Source: a virus. From it: DNA of 64,000 nucleotides. The position numbers and the translations under genes are program-made. The notes beneath the pieces are model-generated. The model made no database searches, was not told the origin of the DNA, and worked only from the letters and a program-made list of their open reading frames with translations. The stretch is taken from the IMG/VR virus record IMGVR_UViG_3300029914_000015, positions 1-64,000 of that record; one strand, written 5' to 3'. Positions 44,767 through 53,311 of the stretch are shown in pieces (the first letter of the stretch is position 1; each line of letters begins with the position of its first letter).

Positions 44767-45678
44767 ATGAAAGAAAATAATACAAATCAATTTTATGTTT
44801 ATCAATATATTAGAAAGAATGATTCTAAAAATGGATTAGCTGGAACTCCTTATTATATTGGTAAAGGAAAAAATAATAGAGCATATCAAAGAGTGCATGG
44901 TAATAATGTTTCAGTTCCAACAGAACTATTCAGAATTCAAATAATTTCAGAAAATTTAACTGAAGAAGCAGCTTTTCAATTAGAAATTGAATTAATTAAA
45001 AAATATGGCAGGATAGATAAAAGAAATGGTTGTTTACAAAATAGAACATCTGGAGGAATGGGGTTTAAAGGAAAAATAAATTCACCAAAATGTAGAAAGT
45101 TAATTTCAGAAAACAATTTAGGAACAATTGTAATAAGTAATGAAAAAACGAAAATATGCAAACGAATTAAACCAGAAAATTTAAAAATATATATGCAAAG
45201 AGGATTTAAACTTGGATATTTGAAAGAAAGTTCAGAAATTCGATCTAAAGCGTTAAAAGGAAAAAATATATGGACATCAAAACAACTTTGGATTACTAAT
45301 GGCTATATTGAAAAATTAATTAAATCAGAAAATAAAGAAGAATTTTTAAATAATAATTTTAAGTTGGGTAGATTGAAAAATTCAGAAGAAACTATTATTA
45401 AAAAATCAAATAATCAGAAAAATAAACGATGGGTTAGAAACGATAAAGAAGAAAAATTGGTTAATTTGGTTGAATATGAAACATATTTATTGAATGGTTA
45501 TATTAAAGGAAGATTTGCAATGAGAGAAGATACAAAGAAAAAGAAATCAATTATTACGCATACCAAACGATGGGTTAATGATGAAATTACAAATTTTTAT
45601 ATTAATGAATCATTAGTACCAGAATTCATTAATAAAGGATATAAATTAGGAATGATACATAAGGATAAAAATAAATGA
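44767..45678 (+). CDS. GIY-YIG homing endonuclease with repeated DNA-binding modules
   Basis: 303 residues. FYVYQYIR then GTPYYIGKGK is the GIY-YIG core, with E at EIELIKKYG. Three C-terminal units share W-[IV]-x-[ND]-[GD]-x...G-[YF]-x-x-G (WITNGYIEKLI with FKLGRLKN; WVRNDKEEKLV with GYIKGRF; WVNDEITNFYI with GYKLGM), resembling the repeated binding modules of phage homing nucleases. It overlaps the glycosyltransferase by four bases (ATGA). A free-standing mobile gene inserted in the operon is the likely reading. Confidence 0.8.
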   Translation: MKENNTNQFYVYQYIRKNDSKNGLAGTPYYIGKGKNNRAYQRVHGNNVSVPTELFRIQIISENLTEEAAFQLEIELIKKYGRIDKRNGCLQNRTSGGMGFKGKINSPKCRKLISENNLGTIVISNEKTKICKRIKPENLKIYMQRGFKLGYLKESSEIRSKALKGKNIWTSKQLWITNGYIEKLIKSENKEEFLNNNFKLGRLKNSEETIIKKSNNQKNKRWVRNDKEEKLVNLVEYETYLLNGYIKGRFAMREDTKKKKSIITHTKRWVNDEITNFYINESLVPEFINKGYKLGMIHKDKNK

Positions 45679-46562
45679 ATATAACTCAAGAACAAATAGA
45701 GTTCTTACGCAAAGAACACATTCAATTTGCTATTCCATGTTTTGCGGGACTTGTTCATGAAGTAGTAATGACAAGTTTGATTAAGTTTGTAATTTATGCT
45801 CAAAGAATTGGTTTGCCGTTTAGTATTGACACAATGACAAACGAATCATTAATTACACGAGCTAGAAATCATTTGGTTGCAAAATTTTTGGAAAATTCCG
45901 CAGCAACGAGGCTCATGTTTATTGACAGCGATATTGGGTTTGAACCAGAACATATTTTTAAATTAATATTACATGATAAAGATTTAGTTGGAGGACTTTA
46001 CCCAAAGAAAACTCTCCCCCCAGATTTTGTAGTTAACTGTAATCCAGAATGTGTGGATGAAAATGGACAAATAAAAGTGGCTGATGGTATGATACCAGTT
46101 AGTAGATTAGGAACAGGATTCATGTTAATTAAACGAGAAGTTTTTAATAAGATGATGGTTGCATATCCACAAACAAAATTTACCAACAATATTGGTCTTG
46201 ATCCAAAGTATAACAAATATTGTTATGCTCTGTTTGATTGTGCTATTAGCCCTGATACTATGGAATATCTATCAGAGGATTGGCTTTTTTCGGCTAGGTA
46301 TAGAGCAATTGGTGGTGAAATTTTTGCTGATCCAACAATTAGATTAAATCACTGTGGAACATTTACATTTCCTGGTGATCCAACTGCTCTTTATAATTCA
46401 ATGGGACTTTCAATAGAAACAAATCCACAGTTAAACCCAAAAATAGCAGTTAGGCCTGACGAAACAAAACACAAAGATTCTATGTTAGCCATTAAACCAA
46501 ATATGGAAGCATTAACTGAATATGAGGCTAAAAAGAAAGAAATTAATATTGAAATTAAATAA
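45675..46562 (+). CDS. GT-A type glycosyltransferase
   Basis: 295 residues. RLMFIDSDIGFEPEHIF carries the DxD sugar-nucleotide/metal motif; VGGLYPKK, GTGFMLIKREVF and SEDWLFSARYRAIGG follow the order seen in family 2-like glycosyltransferases. Similar proteins are frequent in large T4-like marine phages, where they may modify virion proteins, DNA bases or host surface glycans; the target is not evident here. The start overlaps the GIY-YIG gene, so that mobile gene has inserted without separating it from upstream translation. Confidence 0.8.
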   Translation: MNITQEQIEFLRKEHIQFAIPCFAGLVHEVVMTSLIKFVIYAQRIGLPFSIDTMTNESLITRARNHLVAKFLENSAATRLMFIDSDIGFEPEHIFKLILHDKDLVGGLYPKKTLPPDFVVNCNPECVDENGQIKVADGMIPVSRLGTGFMLIKREVFNKMMVAYPQTKFTNNIGLDPKYNKYCYALFDCAISPDTMEYLSEDWLFSARYRAIGGEIFADPTIRLNHCGTFTFPGDPTALYNSMGLSIETNPQLNPKIAVRPDETKHKDSMLAIKPNMEALTEYEAKKKEINIEIK

Positions 46563-46585
46563 TTGTATTATGAGATACATAACTT

Positions 46586-46801
46586 ATGAATATTTGCGCT
46601 GTCAGTAATAAAATTCCATTTACTTATCTTGTAACTCAAAAATCAACAGGAAAAAGATATTATGAATCAAAATATGGAAAAAATTGTCATCCATCTGATA
46701 TTGGAACAAAATATTTTACTTCGAGTAAAGAAATTAAAAAATTTAATATTTCTCCCAAAACTGTTAGAAATATAGTTAAAATAAAAACTTGGAAATATTG
46801 A
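46586..46801 (+). pseudogene. Truncated GIY-YIG nuclease fragment
   Basis: 71 residues. PFTYLVTQKSTGKRYYESKYG is the N-terminal strand pair of a GIY-YIG fold, and CHPSDIGTKYFTSSKEIKK follows as in longer phage enzymes. The catalytic helix with Glu and the DNA-binding half are absent. It ends at the late promoter of the next gene. Either a remnant or a small separate protein. Confidence 0.5.
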
Positions 46802-46807
46802 TAAATA
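46800..46807 (+). promoter_or_regulatory. Late-type promoter GATAAATA, leaderless
   Basis: GATAAATA, five bases (TCAAT), ATG at 46813. The same octamer-N5-ATG layout as elsewhere. Confidence 0.6.
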
Positions 46808-46812
46808 TCAAT

Positions 46813-47337
46813 ATGAGACTATATGAAATTAAAGAAGATCAAAAAATATACATTGATTTGGATGGAGTGCTTGTAGATTGTGTAAAAGCTGCCTCTGATT
46901 TCAATAATATTGATGTTCAAGATTTTATAGATTCTGGATATCATAATAAGTATTGGAAAAATTTTGTGGATCATGCAGATATTAAAAAAGAATTTACTAA
47001 TATGGCTTGGGAAAGCAATGGTAAAAAAATATATCATTGGTTTACTCAGAGAGACATTCCAGTTACCATCTTAACTAGACCAGTTGGAGAACCACATACT
47101 AATGATTGTATTGCAGGTAAAAAATTATGGTTGAAAAAACATAATTTGGATATTCCTGTTATTTTTGAGAGAGATAAAGAAAAATATGCTGGTGATGGTA
47201 ATATTCTTATAGATGATGATAGTAGAAATATTGATGCGTGGAATAAAGCTGGTGGGGTGGGAATTCTCTATAAAAATGACAAATATGAAGATGTAATTAA
47301 GAAATTGAATAAATTATTACAAAGCCACCCAATTTGA
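46813..47337 (+). CDS. HAD-type 5'(3')-nucleotidase-like protein with N-terminal tag
   Basis: 174 residues from ATG 46813 (an upstream in-frame ATG at 46789 lies before the promoter). The tag-like start MRLYEI is followed at once by KIYIDLDGVLVDC, HAD motif I; TILTRPVG is motif II and NILIDDDSRNIDAW motif IV. Length and motifs fit the 5'-deoxyribonucleotidase-like group. With its tag and late leaderless promoter it may be a packaged enzyme that acts on nucleotides at the start of infection; that is inference. A terminator overlaps its stop. Confidence 0.75.
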   Translation: MRLYEIKEDQKIYIDLDGVLVDCVKAASDFNNIDVQDFIDSGYHNKYWKNFVDHADIKKEFTNMAWESNGKKIYHWFTQRDIPVTILTRPVGEPHTNDCIAGKKLWLKKHNLDIPVIFERDKEKYAGDGNILIDDDSRNIDAWNKAGGVGILYKNDKYEDVIKKLNKLLQSHPI

Positions 47338-47350
47338 GTGGTTTTTCTTT
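47321..47350 (+). terminator. Hairpin terminator overlapping the HAD gene stop
   Basis: AGCCAC (47323-47328) pairs with GTGGTT (47338-47343), followed by TTTCTTTTT. The stem overlaps the last codons. Confidence 0.65.
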
Positions 47351-47361
47351 TTGAATTAAAT

Positions 47362-47369
47362 TATAAATA
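47362..47369 (+). promoter_or_regulatory. Late promoter TATAAATA, leaderless
   Basis: A perfect octamer, five bases (TAAGT), ATG at 47375. Confidence 0.75.
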
Positions 47370-47374
47370 TAAGT

Positions 47375-47893
47375 ATGAAGATTAATGAAGTCATTATCGA
47401 TAATGAAAATGGATTAGGAGGAGTTTCATATAATCAAGAAATTGATTATCTTGGTCTTAGAGTGCTAATGTATCCATCCACATTTTTAAGCCTAGCATAT
47501 TATAGAAGTCGAAACGATTTAGGAAATGTTGACTATATAAAAAATTATATTAAAAATGGTGGGACTATTGGCGCTCCATTCCTTCAAATAAGTATTCCTA
47601 ATAGATGGGAGAATGATGATTATTCTATTCCATCCATAGTTATTGGTCATGAAGGAAGAAATAGAATGATGGCACTCGATGAACTTCAAGATGAAGGATT
47701 AGAACCTGATGTGCCAGTTGAAACTCATTTATTGTTTTATAAATATAGAGCCAGGCATTTAAAACCAGAATGGATAATACAATTAAATAAACAACTTTAT
47801 AATCAAAATACAGAATATGAATATCATTCTGGAGAAGTGGCTTATACAGATAGCCCTATAACCAAAGGGCCATTGTTTAAGGTTGTAAATTAG
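47375..47893 (+). CDS. ParB/sulfiredoxin-like tagged protein
   Basis: 172 residues, start MKINEV. IDYLGLRVLMYPSTFLSLA, GAPFLQISIP and VIGHEGRNRMMALDEL form the pattern; the GHEGRNR box resembles the GxxRxx nucleotide loop of ParB/Srx-like folds. I recognise the same layout from unannotated T4-like phage proteins. A related box (ILDGFHRTISAKIRGD) is in the next plus-strand protein. The function (nuclease, CTPase or kinase-like) is not decided. Its 3' end overlaps the convergent endonuclease gene by 17 bases. Confidence 0.55.
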   Translation: MKINEVIIDNENGLGGVSYNQEIDYLGLRVLMYPSTFLSLAYYRSRNDLGNVDYIKNYIKNGGTIGAPFLQISIPNRWENDDYSIPSIVIGHEGRNRMMALDELQDEGLEPDVPVETHLLFYKYRARHLKPEWIIQLNKQLYNQNTEYEYHSGEVAYTDSPITKGPLFKVVN

Positions 47894-48783
47894 ATATAAA
47901 AGATTTTACTAAATTATCAATATTTTCTTTATTCCAATATGGAATTATTAATAATGGAATATTATTAATATTACAATAATTATATTTTATATAATCATTT
48001 TTCTTAGTAGATTCAAAATATTTTTGAAAAATAGGTTCATAATGTTGTTTTCCTTGGTATTCAATTAATCCTATAATTTTATTATTTTTAATAATCCCTA
48101 TATCAAAAGGTAATGGATATTTATTTTTGCATAATGTAATTCTTATTTGTTCATCAAATTCTATTGGTAATGATTCCAACGTTTTTATAATTTTTAATTC
48201 TCCAGAACTTCTTTTACATTTTGGACATTTTCTTCCCATTAAGTGTTTATTTGGGCTTTGCCAAAAAGAGCCATGCTTCTTACATATTATTTCAACTTTT
48301 TGGCGTGAAGTTAAATAATTTACATTATCATAAATAAATTCATTTTTGTGTATGATAATAGCTTTTGTTATAAATTCTTTTGTATTGCTTGTTTTTGTTT
48401 TAGAAATACTGTTAAATCCACATTGTGGACAACCAATTTTTTGTAAATGCACGCCGGGGGCTTGTTTAAAAATTCCATGTTCCTTACATTTTATATCCAT
48501 TTTCTTTTTGGCGTTGTAATAAGTTTTAGAAATATAAGAATATTTAAAATTATGAATAATATTTGCAGAGTTAACAAATTCTGTAAATGTTCTATTAAAT
48601 CCACAGCATTTTGGGCAACCATTTCCTGATAAATGTGCATGAGAAGATTGCAAAAATTCTCCATGAATTGGGCAAATAATTATTAATTTGTTTTTTGCAT
48701 TAATGTATATAGATTTACTATAATTATATTTAAAATTATGAATTTGATTTTGATATAAAATATGCAGTAGTATAAATAGTCAT
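47877..48783 (-). CDS. Zinc-repeat, Vsr-like endonuclease, N-terminus frameshifted
   Basis: The uninterrupted frame covers 47877 to about 48767. Zinc repeats (CPIHGEF, CPKCC, CKEHGIF, CPQCG, CKKHGSF, CPKC) are followed by PFDIGII, IEYQGKQHY and IPLLIIPYWN. No ATG begins that frame. An ATG at 48783 with GGAGG upstream gives MTIYTTAYFISKSN, homologous to the 9828 start, but is out of frame (one base too many or two too few near 48742) and stops at 48736. So this copy is probably inactivated or makes a shortened protein from TTG 48653. Codons 2-5 again hold an antisense late promoter. Confidence 0.7.
48771..48778 (+). promoter_or_regulatory. Late promoter TATAAATA inside the minus-strand endonuclease start
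   Basis: A perfect octamer reading plus-ward, out of the endonuclease gene toward the gene at 48877. It lies at bases 6-13 of the minus-strand gene, as at 9833-9840. Confidence 0.65.
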
Positions 48784-48863
48784 AGCTGAATGACCTCCAG
48801 TGGTCTTTAGAGCGAGTAGATGTCGAAATCATCGTGACTCGCATTTGTATTTATATGAAAAAG

Positions 48864-48871
48864 AATAAATA
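48864..48871 (+). promoter_or_regulatory. Late-type promoter AATAAATA, leaderless
   Basis: AATAAATA, five bases (TAAGT), ATG at 48877; a second late promoter about 90 bases after the one at 48771. Confidence 0.6.
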
Positions 48872-48876
48872 TAAGT

Positions 48877-51800
48877 ATGAGATTACAAAATTTGTTTGAA
48901 GAAAAAATAAAACAAACAACTGCAACAATTTTTAGCGGTGGGTTTCACCCATTCCTTCCACAACATTTATATTGCTGGGAATATTTGATTTCAAAATTTC
49001 CAAATGCACATCATTATATAGCTTCCACTAATAATATAAGTGAGCGACCATTTTCATTTAAGCAAAAACAATTTTTAGCAGTGCAAGCTGGCATACCTAA
49101 AAATGGATTTGTACAAGTAACAAGTCCTTATAAAGCATTGGAGATAACTAGTAAATATGATTCAAACAATACTATTGTTATATTTGGTTTAAGTGAAAAA
49201 GATGCAGAAAGACTCGGACCAACGATAAAGAAAGATGGGACCCTGTCATTTTTACTACCATATCCTGGGCCTTCTACTCCACTAGAAACTTTGAATAAAC
49301 ATGCATATTATGTAATTATTCCTGTCCATAAGTATAGAGTTTTGGGACAAGAGATAACCTCTGCTTCTCAAATAAGAAAGATGTATACTTCTTCTAATGA
49401 AAGCGATAGATATACTATTATTCGAGAATTATATCCAAATTCTATGAAAGTTGGAGAGATTAAAAAAATATTTGATCAAGTTTTGCTTGCTCCAATAAAT
49501 GAAGATATATATGACGTGATTTATAGACCAAAAAACGTTTATAATATAGAAGCGAATGAATATCCAGAATTTATGTTAGATGGGGATGTTCAACGTATGA
49601 TATATGATTTGCACCAACAGGAAGAGATTGATGCTGGCTCTGATATTTGGGATAGAATGGATAGTGTCTGGTATAAGTTACAAAATGTTTCTATAAAAAA
49701 ATTAGATAACATAAATGATTTAGATGAAGATGATGACCAATATTCTGATGAAATAACTCCTTTTCCTCCAATAGTATTAACAAAAAGAGGGGAAATATTA
49801 GATGGATTTCATAGGACTATTTCTGCTAAAATTCGTGGTGATAAAACAATTAGAGCATATGTTCCTTGCAAAAAACCAATTAATGAATCTAAAGCTGGAT
49901 TAGAATATAAATTAAAACTTGGAAACAAAAAATCTGTAATAGATTCAAGTGGCTGGCTATTTCCAGATAAAACTTTTGTTCCACTTGTTCCAGGAACAAC
50001 TCACGAAACAATGGCTACAAGATTGGGATATAATGGTTATGAAGGAATATATAAAATTGGATGTGTAAGAGTTTCCCGTCCAATTTATGCTCCGGGTAAA
50101 ATTTATATAGAAACAATACAAAAATTGAGTGATAGTACTTATAAGCTAATTATGAATATTATTCATAGAATAAAAGTGGATGTTAAAATAGATGTTACTG
50201 TTGGATCAGGTAATGGATATTTTCAACATTATAAATGGGATTTCAAAGATAGACAATTGCATAAAACAAATTTTTATGAGTCAGTTATAAATGAAGAACC
50301 TGATTTTAATTATACAAAATTTAATAATAGAGATGAAGAGCTTTCAAGATTAAAATTTGATTATTCAGTAATACCCAGTAATAATGACGGAATTGGTGGA
50401 TTTTGGATAATTGTAAATAACTCCTCTGGTGTTAGTGTGGCAGATATTGATTTGGTGGAAGTTAATTCAAAAACATTAGTAATTTCTTTTATTAGAATTA
50501 ATTTAAAATGGAAAGGTACTGGACTTGGGCAAATTCTGTATGACAAAGCGATTAAAAAAGCCAAACAATTAGGATATAAATATTTTCGATCAGATACTGA
50601 TAGATCAGCGGCTGCTGAAAAAGCGTGGAAAAGATTGGCAGCAAGATATACAGTTAAGTACAAAGAAGGCAAAGAATTTAATAAAGGGTATTATGAAATT
50701 GATCTAAGTAAAGTTCAATTAAAAGAATCATTTGATTATTCCTATAGAGCTAAATTATTTCAACTTAGACCACAAATGATTAAAGCTGCACAAAAAATAT
50801 ATGATAAATGGGAAGGAGGAGAAGTTGGTTTGTGTGATAGTATTGCAGAGTCAATTTCTGATTGTGTATTAAAAAATATAAAGAATATTGATTCATACGT
50901 GGTTGGCCATAAAAATCCAAAATTGCATGAACTTCATTTTTGGGTAAGAGTAGATTTTAATAATGGAGAAAAATATTATGATATTGACTTACCATTTGGA
51001 AAATATGAAAGATATGATAATAAAAAACATTATTTTGTAAAAATACCAAATGTAAAATTTCAATTAAATGATTTATTAATATATCAATCATCTTTAAATT
51101 ATAATAAAGCTCCTTGGGAAATAAGAAATAGTTATACTCCACATAAATCAGATAGTTATTTTATCAGCGAATCTATTGCACAAGAAGTTATAAAAGTTGG
51201 TAAAAGCAATGATGAAATTATAAAATTAATCAAAGAAGCTACAAAATATAAATTATATGTTCCTACATTTACAGCGCAAAAAGAATTTGGTTGGATATTA
51301 CAAACAGGAAATAAAGGTAAAATAAGTAAAATGGCTATGATGTATGTTAACAACATGCCTGTCGCTTGGATCATTTATTGGAAACATGGAAGTTTTATGT
51401 CTGACTCTAATCCAAGAACAGAAAATGACAAATATTGGAGATTTACTAAAAAAGAATTTAGAAATATAGGTTATTATCATAAATTAAAAAAAGCTTTATG
51501 GAATATAATTAATGAGGCACCAGATTTTGGCTACAAAAGTTTTAATGATAGAGATGAAGATATAAGCAAATTAAAGTGGGAAATTGATAAAAGACCATTT
51601 AAAGATTGGAATAGTGATGAGGAACACCTAGGAATAATAATTAGGGCAAGAAATCCAGAAACTAATGAAGTAGAAGGTTTTATAACTTCTAATGAGATAA
51701 CCAAGAAAACATTAAAAATTTCAAGAAGTCAATTAACATCTAATCATAATTGGCAATCGACTGGTCTTGGACAAATGTTATATGATAAACTTATTAACGT

Positions 51801-51894
51801 TGCAAAAGAATTAGGTTTTGATTATGTAGACAGTGATTATATTTTATCTGTGGATGCTAGAAAAGCTCTGAAAGATATCCAGTGCAAAAATTAA
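48877..51894 (+). CDS. Mosaic enzyme: nucleotidyltransferase, ParB-like box, two GNAT acetyltransferases
   Basis: 1005 residues, start MRLQNLFEE. Residues 14-190: cytidylyltransferase/NMN-adenylyltransferase fold (SGGFHPFLPQHLYCW, then TSASQIRKMY), as in tagged cytidylyltransferase-like proteins of T4-like marine phages. About 305: ILDGFHRTISAKIRGD, ParB-like. About 488-608: GNAT domain (KWKGTGLGQILYDKAI). About 615-760: unknown alpha/beta unit with SIAESISDCV and LHFWVRVDF. About 895 to the end: second GNAT (NWQSTGLGQMLYDKLI) whose last part is cut by a frameshift near 51877; the missing tail (KLKHDGENYLSIELSKI) continues in another frame to TGA 51939-51941. Substrates unknown; probable injected modifier. 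Confidence 0.75.
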   Translation: MRLQNLFEEKIKQTTATIFSGGFHPFLPQHLYCWEYLISKFPNAHHYIASTNNISERPFSFKQKQFLAVQAGIPKNGFVQVTSPYKALEITSKYDSNNTIVIFGLSEKDAERLGPTIKKDGTLSFLLPYPGPSTPLETLNKHAYYVIIPVHKYRVLGQEITSASQIRKMYTSSNESDRYTIIRELYPNSMKVGEIKKIFDQVLLAPINEDIYDVIYRPKNVYNIEANEYPEFMLDGDVQRMIYDLHQQEEIDAGSDIWDRMDSVWYKLQNVSIKKLDNINDLDEDDDQYSDEITPFPPIVLTKRGEILDGFHRTISAKIRGDKTIRAYVPCKKPINESKAGLEYKLKLGNKKSVIDSSGWLFPDKTFVPLVPGTTHETMATRLGYNGYEGIYKIGCVRVSRPIYAPGKIYIETIQKLSDSTYKLIMNIIHRIKVDVKIDVTVGSGNGYFQHYKWDFKDRQLHKTNFYESVINEEPDFNYTKFNNRDEELSRLKFDYSVIPSNNDGIGGFWIIVNNSSGVSVADIDLVEVNSKTLVISFIRINLKWKGTGLGQILYDKAIKKAKQLGYKYFRSDTDRSAAAEKAWKRLAARYTVKYKEGKEFNKGYYEIDLSKVQLKESFDYSYRAKLFQLRPQMIKAAQKIYDKWEGGEVGLCDSIAESISDCVLKNIKNIDSYVVGHKNPKLHELHFWVRVDFNNGEKYYDIDLPFGKYERYDNKKHYFVKIPNVKFQLNDLLIYQSSLNYNKAPWEIRNSYTPHKSDSYFISESIAQEVIKVGKSNDEIIKLIKEATKYKLYVPTFTAQKEFGWILQTGNKGKISKMAMMYVNNMPVAWIIYWKHGSFMSDSNPRTENDKYWRFTKKEFRNIGYYHKLKKALWNIINEAPDFGYKSFNDRDEDISKLKWEIDKRPFKDWNSDEEHLGIIIRARNPETNEVEGFITSNEITKKTLKISRSQLTSNHNWQSTGLGQMLYDKLINVAKELGFDYVDSDYILSVDARKALKDIQCKN

Positions 51895-51937
51895 AGCATG
51901 ATGGAGAAAATTATTTAAGTATTGAATTGAGTAAAAT

Positions 51938-52207
51938 ATGAGAATAAGCGAAGTTAACAATTCGACGTTAGATATAACTAAATTGAAGTGGAAAGGAGAA
52001 CTTCAAAAGAAATCGTATCAATTGAGAGTTAGCGGAGAAGGATATGGCGAAGTTGGTATGTTTTTAACAACCAATAATAAAAATGATTGGAAAATTTTTT
52101 ATGTATTTGTAGATAATGATTGGAAGAATACAAATTTGAAACATATGATGTATGTAAAAATGAAAGAAATTGCTAAAAAATACGGAGCAAAATTACATGC
52201 TGCTTAA
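51938..52207 (+). CDS. Short tagged GNAT-like protein
   Basis: 89 residues, start MRISEV. The stretch KIFYVFVDNDWKNTNLKHMMYVKMKEIAKKYGA (shown in parts: VFVDNDWKNT, LKHMMYVKMKEIA) matches the acetyl-CoA-binding strand-helix part of the GNAT domains in the preceding protein, but the Q/RxxGxG/A loop is altered to NTNLKH. It is probably a shortened, inactive or regulatory relative. Its ATG overlaps the ancestral TGA of the upstream gene (ATGA), and its end overlaps the next start by 11 bases. Confidence 0.5.
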   Translation: MRISEVNNSTLDITKLKWKGELQKKSYQLRVSGEGYGEVGMFLTTNNKNDWKIFYVFVDNDWKNTNLKHMMYVKMKEIAKKYGAKLHAA

Positions 52208-52874
52208 TGAATTTGACAAATCGAAAGGTTTTTCAGCTTATGTAAAAGAAGATGAGACTAAAATTTTAATATTCTTAAATAAGCATTGCAGTGAAATTAT
52301 GTCTTTGTATAGAGAATATGGAAAAGTATTGTATCGCGGCATCACACGATATTTTGGCAGTAATATATATAATTTCAAAGATGGAGATGTATTTTTCGGA
52401 AAATCCCCATCTGATAGACACCCAATAGATATACCATCTTCAGTACAGAAGCAAATAGATAGTAAATTACAAAAAAGTGGGTTTGAAGCATTAAGATCAA
52501 ACAGCATTTTTTGTTGTTCTTCTAAACTATCAGCGCAAAAATATGGTGACCTACATATTATATTTCCATTGGATGGATTTTCATATACATGGTGTAATAC
52601 TGCTATTGATTTATATGACGAATATGTAAGAGCTTTGACTCCCACTCCTTGGGGTGAGACACCATCACAAGAAGATATTAATAAAGCAGAAATATTTAAA
52701 GAAAATTTATATAAGCTTTCTTCAACTGATTTTATTAGAGATTATGGTTTCAAGAATACAGATTTAACTCATGCAATTATTAGAAATAATGAAATTTTAA
52801 TTCATGGTGACTATATCGCAATGAGCGAGAAATTAGGAAATAAAATAATATTTAGTAATAGGAGAAGTATATAA
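52197..52874 (+). CDS. ADP-ribosyltransferase-like accessory protein, paralog 2
   Basis: 225 residues from ATG 52197 (GGAG nine bases upstream); start MLLNEF. It keeps all three motif positions: LYRGI with R47, FEALRSNSIFCCSS around residues 96-109, YGDLHIIFPLDGFSYTW, and NNEILIHGDYIAMSE near 200. This is the most complete-looking copy and the best candidate for an active enzyme. It overlaps the GNAT-like gene and touches the Dps-like gene, so the cluster is co-translated. The target, if any, is unknown; T4 Alt and Mod modify host RNA polymerase, which is only an analogy. Confidence 0.5.
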   Translation: MLLNEFDKSKGFSAYVKEDETKILIFLNKHCSEIMSLYREYGKVLYRGITRYFGSNIYNFKDGDVFFGKSPSDRHPIDIPSSVQKQIDSKLQKSGFEALRSNSIFCCSSKLSAQKYGDLHIIFPLDGFSYTWCNTAIDLYDEYVRALTPTPWGETPSQEDINKAEIFKENLYKLSSTDFIRDYGFKNTDLTHAIIRNNEILIHGDYIAMSEKLGNKIIFSNRRSI

Positions 52875-53311
52875 TGAATAACTTAGAAATGAGTCTGAAA
52901 GTGGCGACTGCAACTGTTTTTCATTTAGGAATTAAATTTCATATTGGGCATTTTAATATAACTGGTCCAAGATTTTTCGAGTTACATTTATTGCTTGAAA
53001 AAATATATCAAAATCTTGAAAGTAATTTTGACAGTATTGGTGAGCAACTTAGAGCATTGGATATATTTGTTCCATCGTCCGTAAATGAATTACTTAGTTT
53101 ATCAGTTATAGAAGATTTTCAAGAAGTATTGCCAGCAAATGAAATGATTCATGAATTATTGATTGACAATGATAAATTATTGGAAATGCTAACTGAAGTT
53201 GATAAATTGGCAGTAAATCATATTGGTCTTCAAAATTATATTGAAGGATTAGCAGATCAACAAGAAAAGTTTGGTTGGTTTTTAAGAGCAACATTACAAG
53301 CAGTAAAATAA
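52874..53311 (+). CDS. Dps/ferritin-like protein
   Basis: 145 residues. VFHLGIKFHIGHFNITGPRFFELH carries the Dps pattern (shown in parts: FHIGHFNITGP; FFELHLLLEK; FDSIGEQLRAL; DQQEKFGWFLRA), that is the four-helix bundle with the H...D...E ferroxidase positions at subunit interfaces. Dps proteins form 12-subunit shells that store iron and shield DNA from oxidation. A phage copy among putatively injected effectors is unusual. It has no tag itself. It could protect incoming DNA or manage host iron; inference. It overlaps the preceding stop by one base. Confidence 0.75.
   Translation: MNNLEMSLKVATATVFHLGIKFHIGHFNITGPRFFELHLLLEKIYQNLESNFDSIGEQLRALDIFVPSSVNELLSLSVIEDFQEVLPANEMIHELLIDNDKLLEMLTEVDKLAVNHIGLQNYIEGLADQQEKFGWFLRATLQAVK

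Noticed and set aside
44976-45161. Group I intron around the GIY-YIG gene
   Set aside because: The flanking genes are separate and complete, and I found no intron core segments; it is a free-standing nuclease gene.
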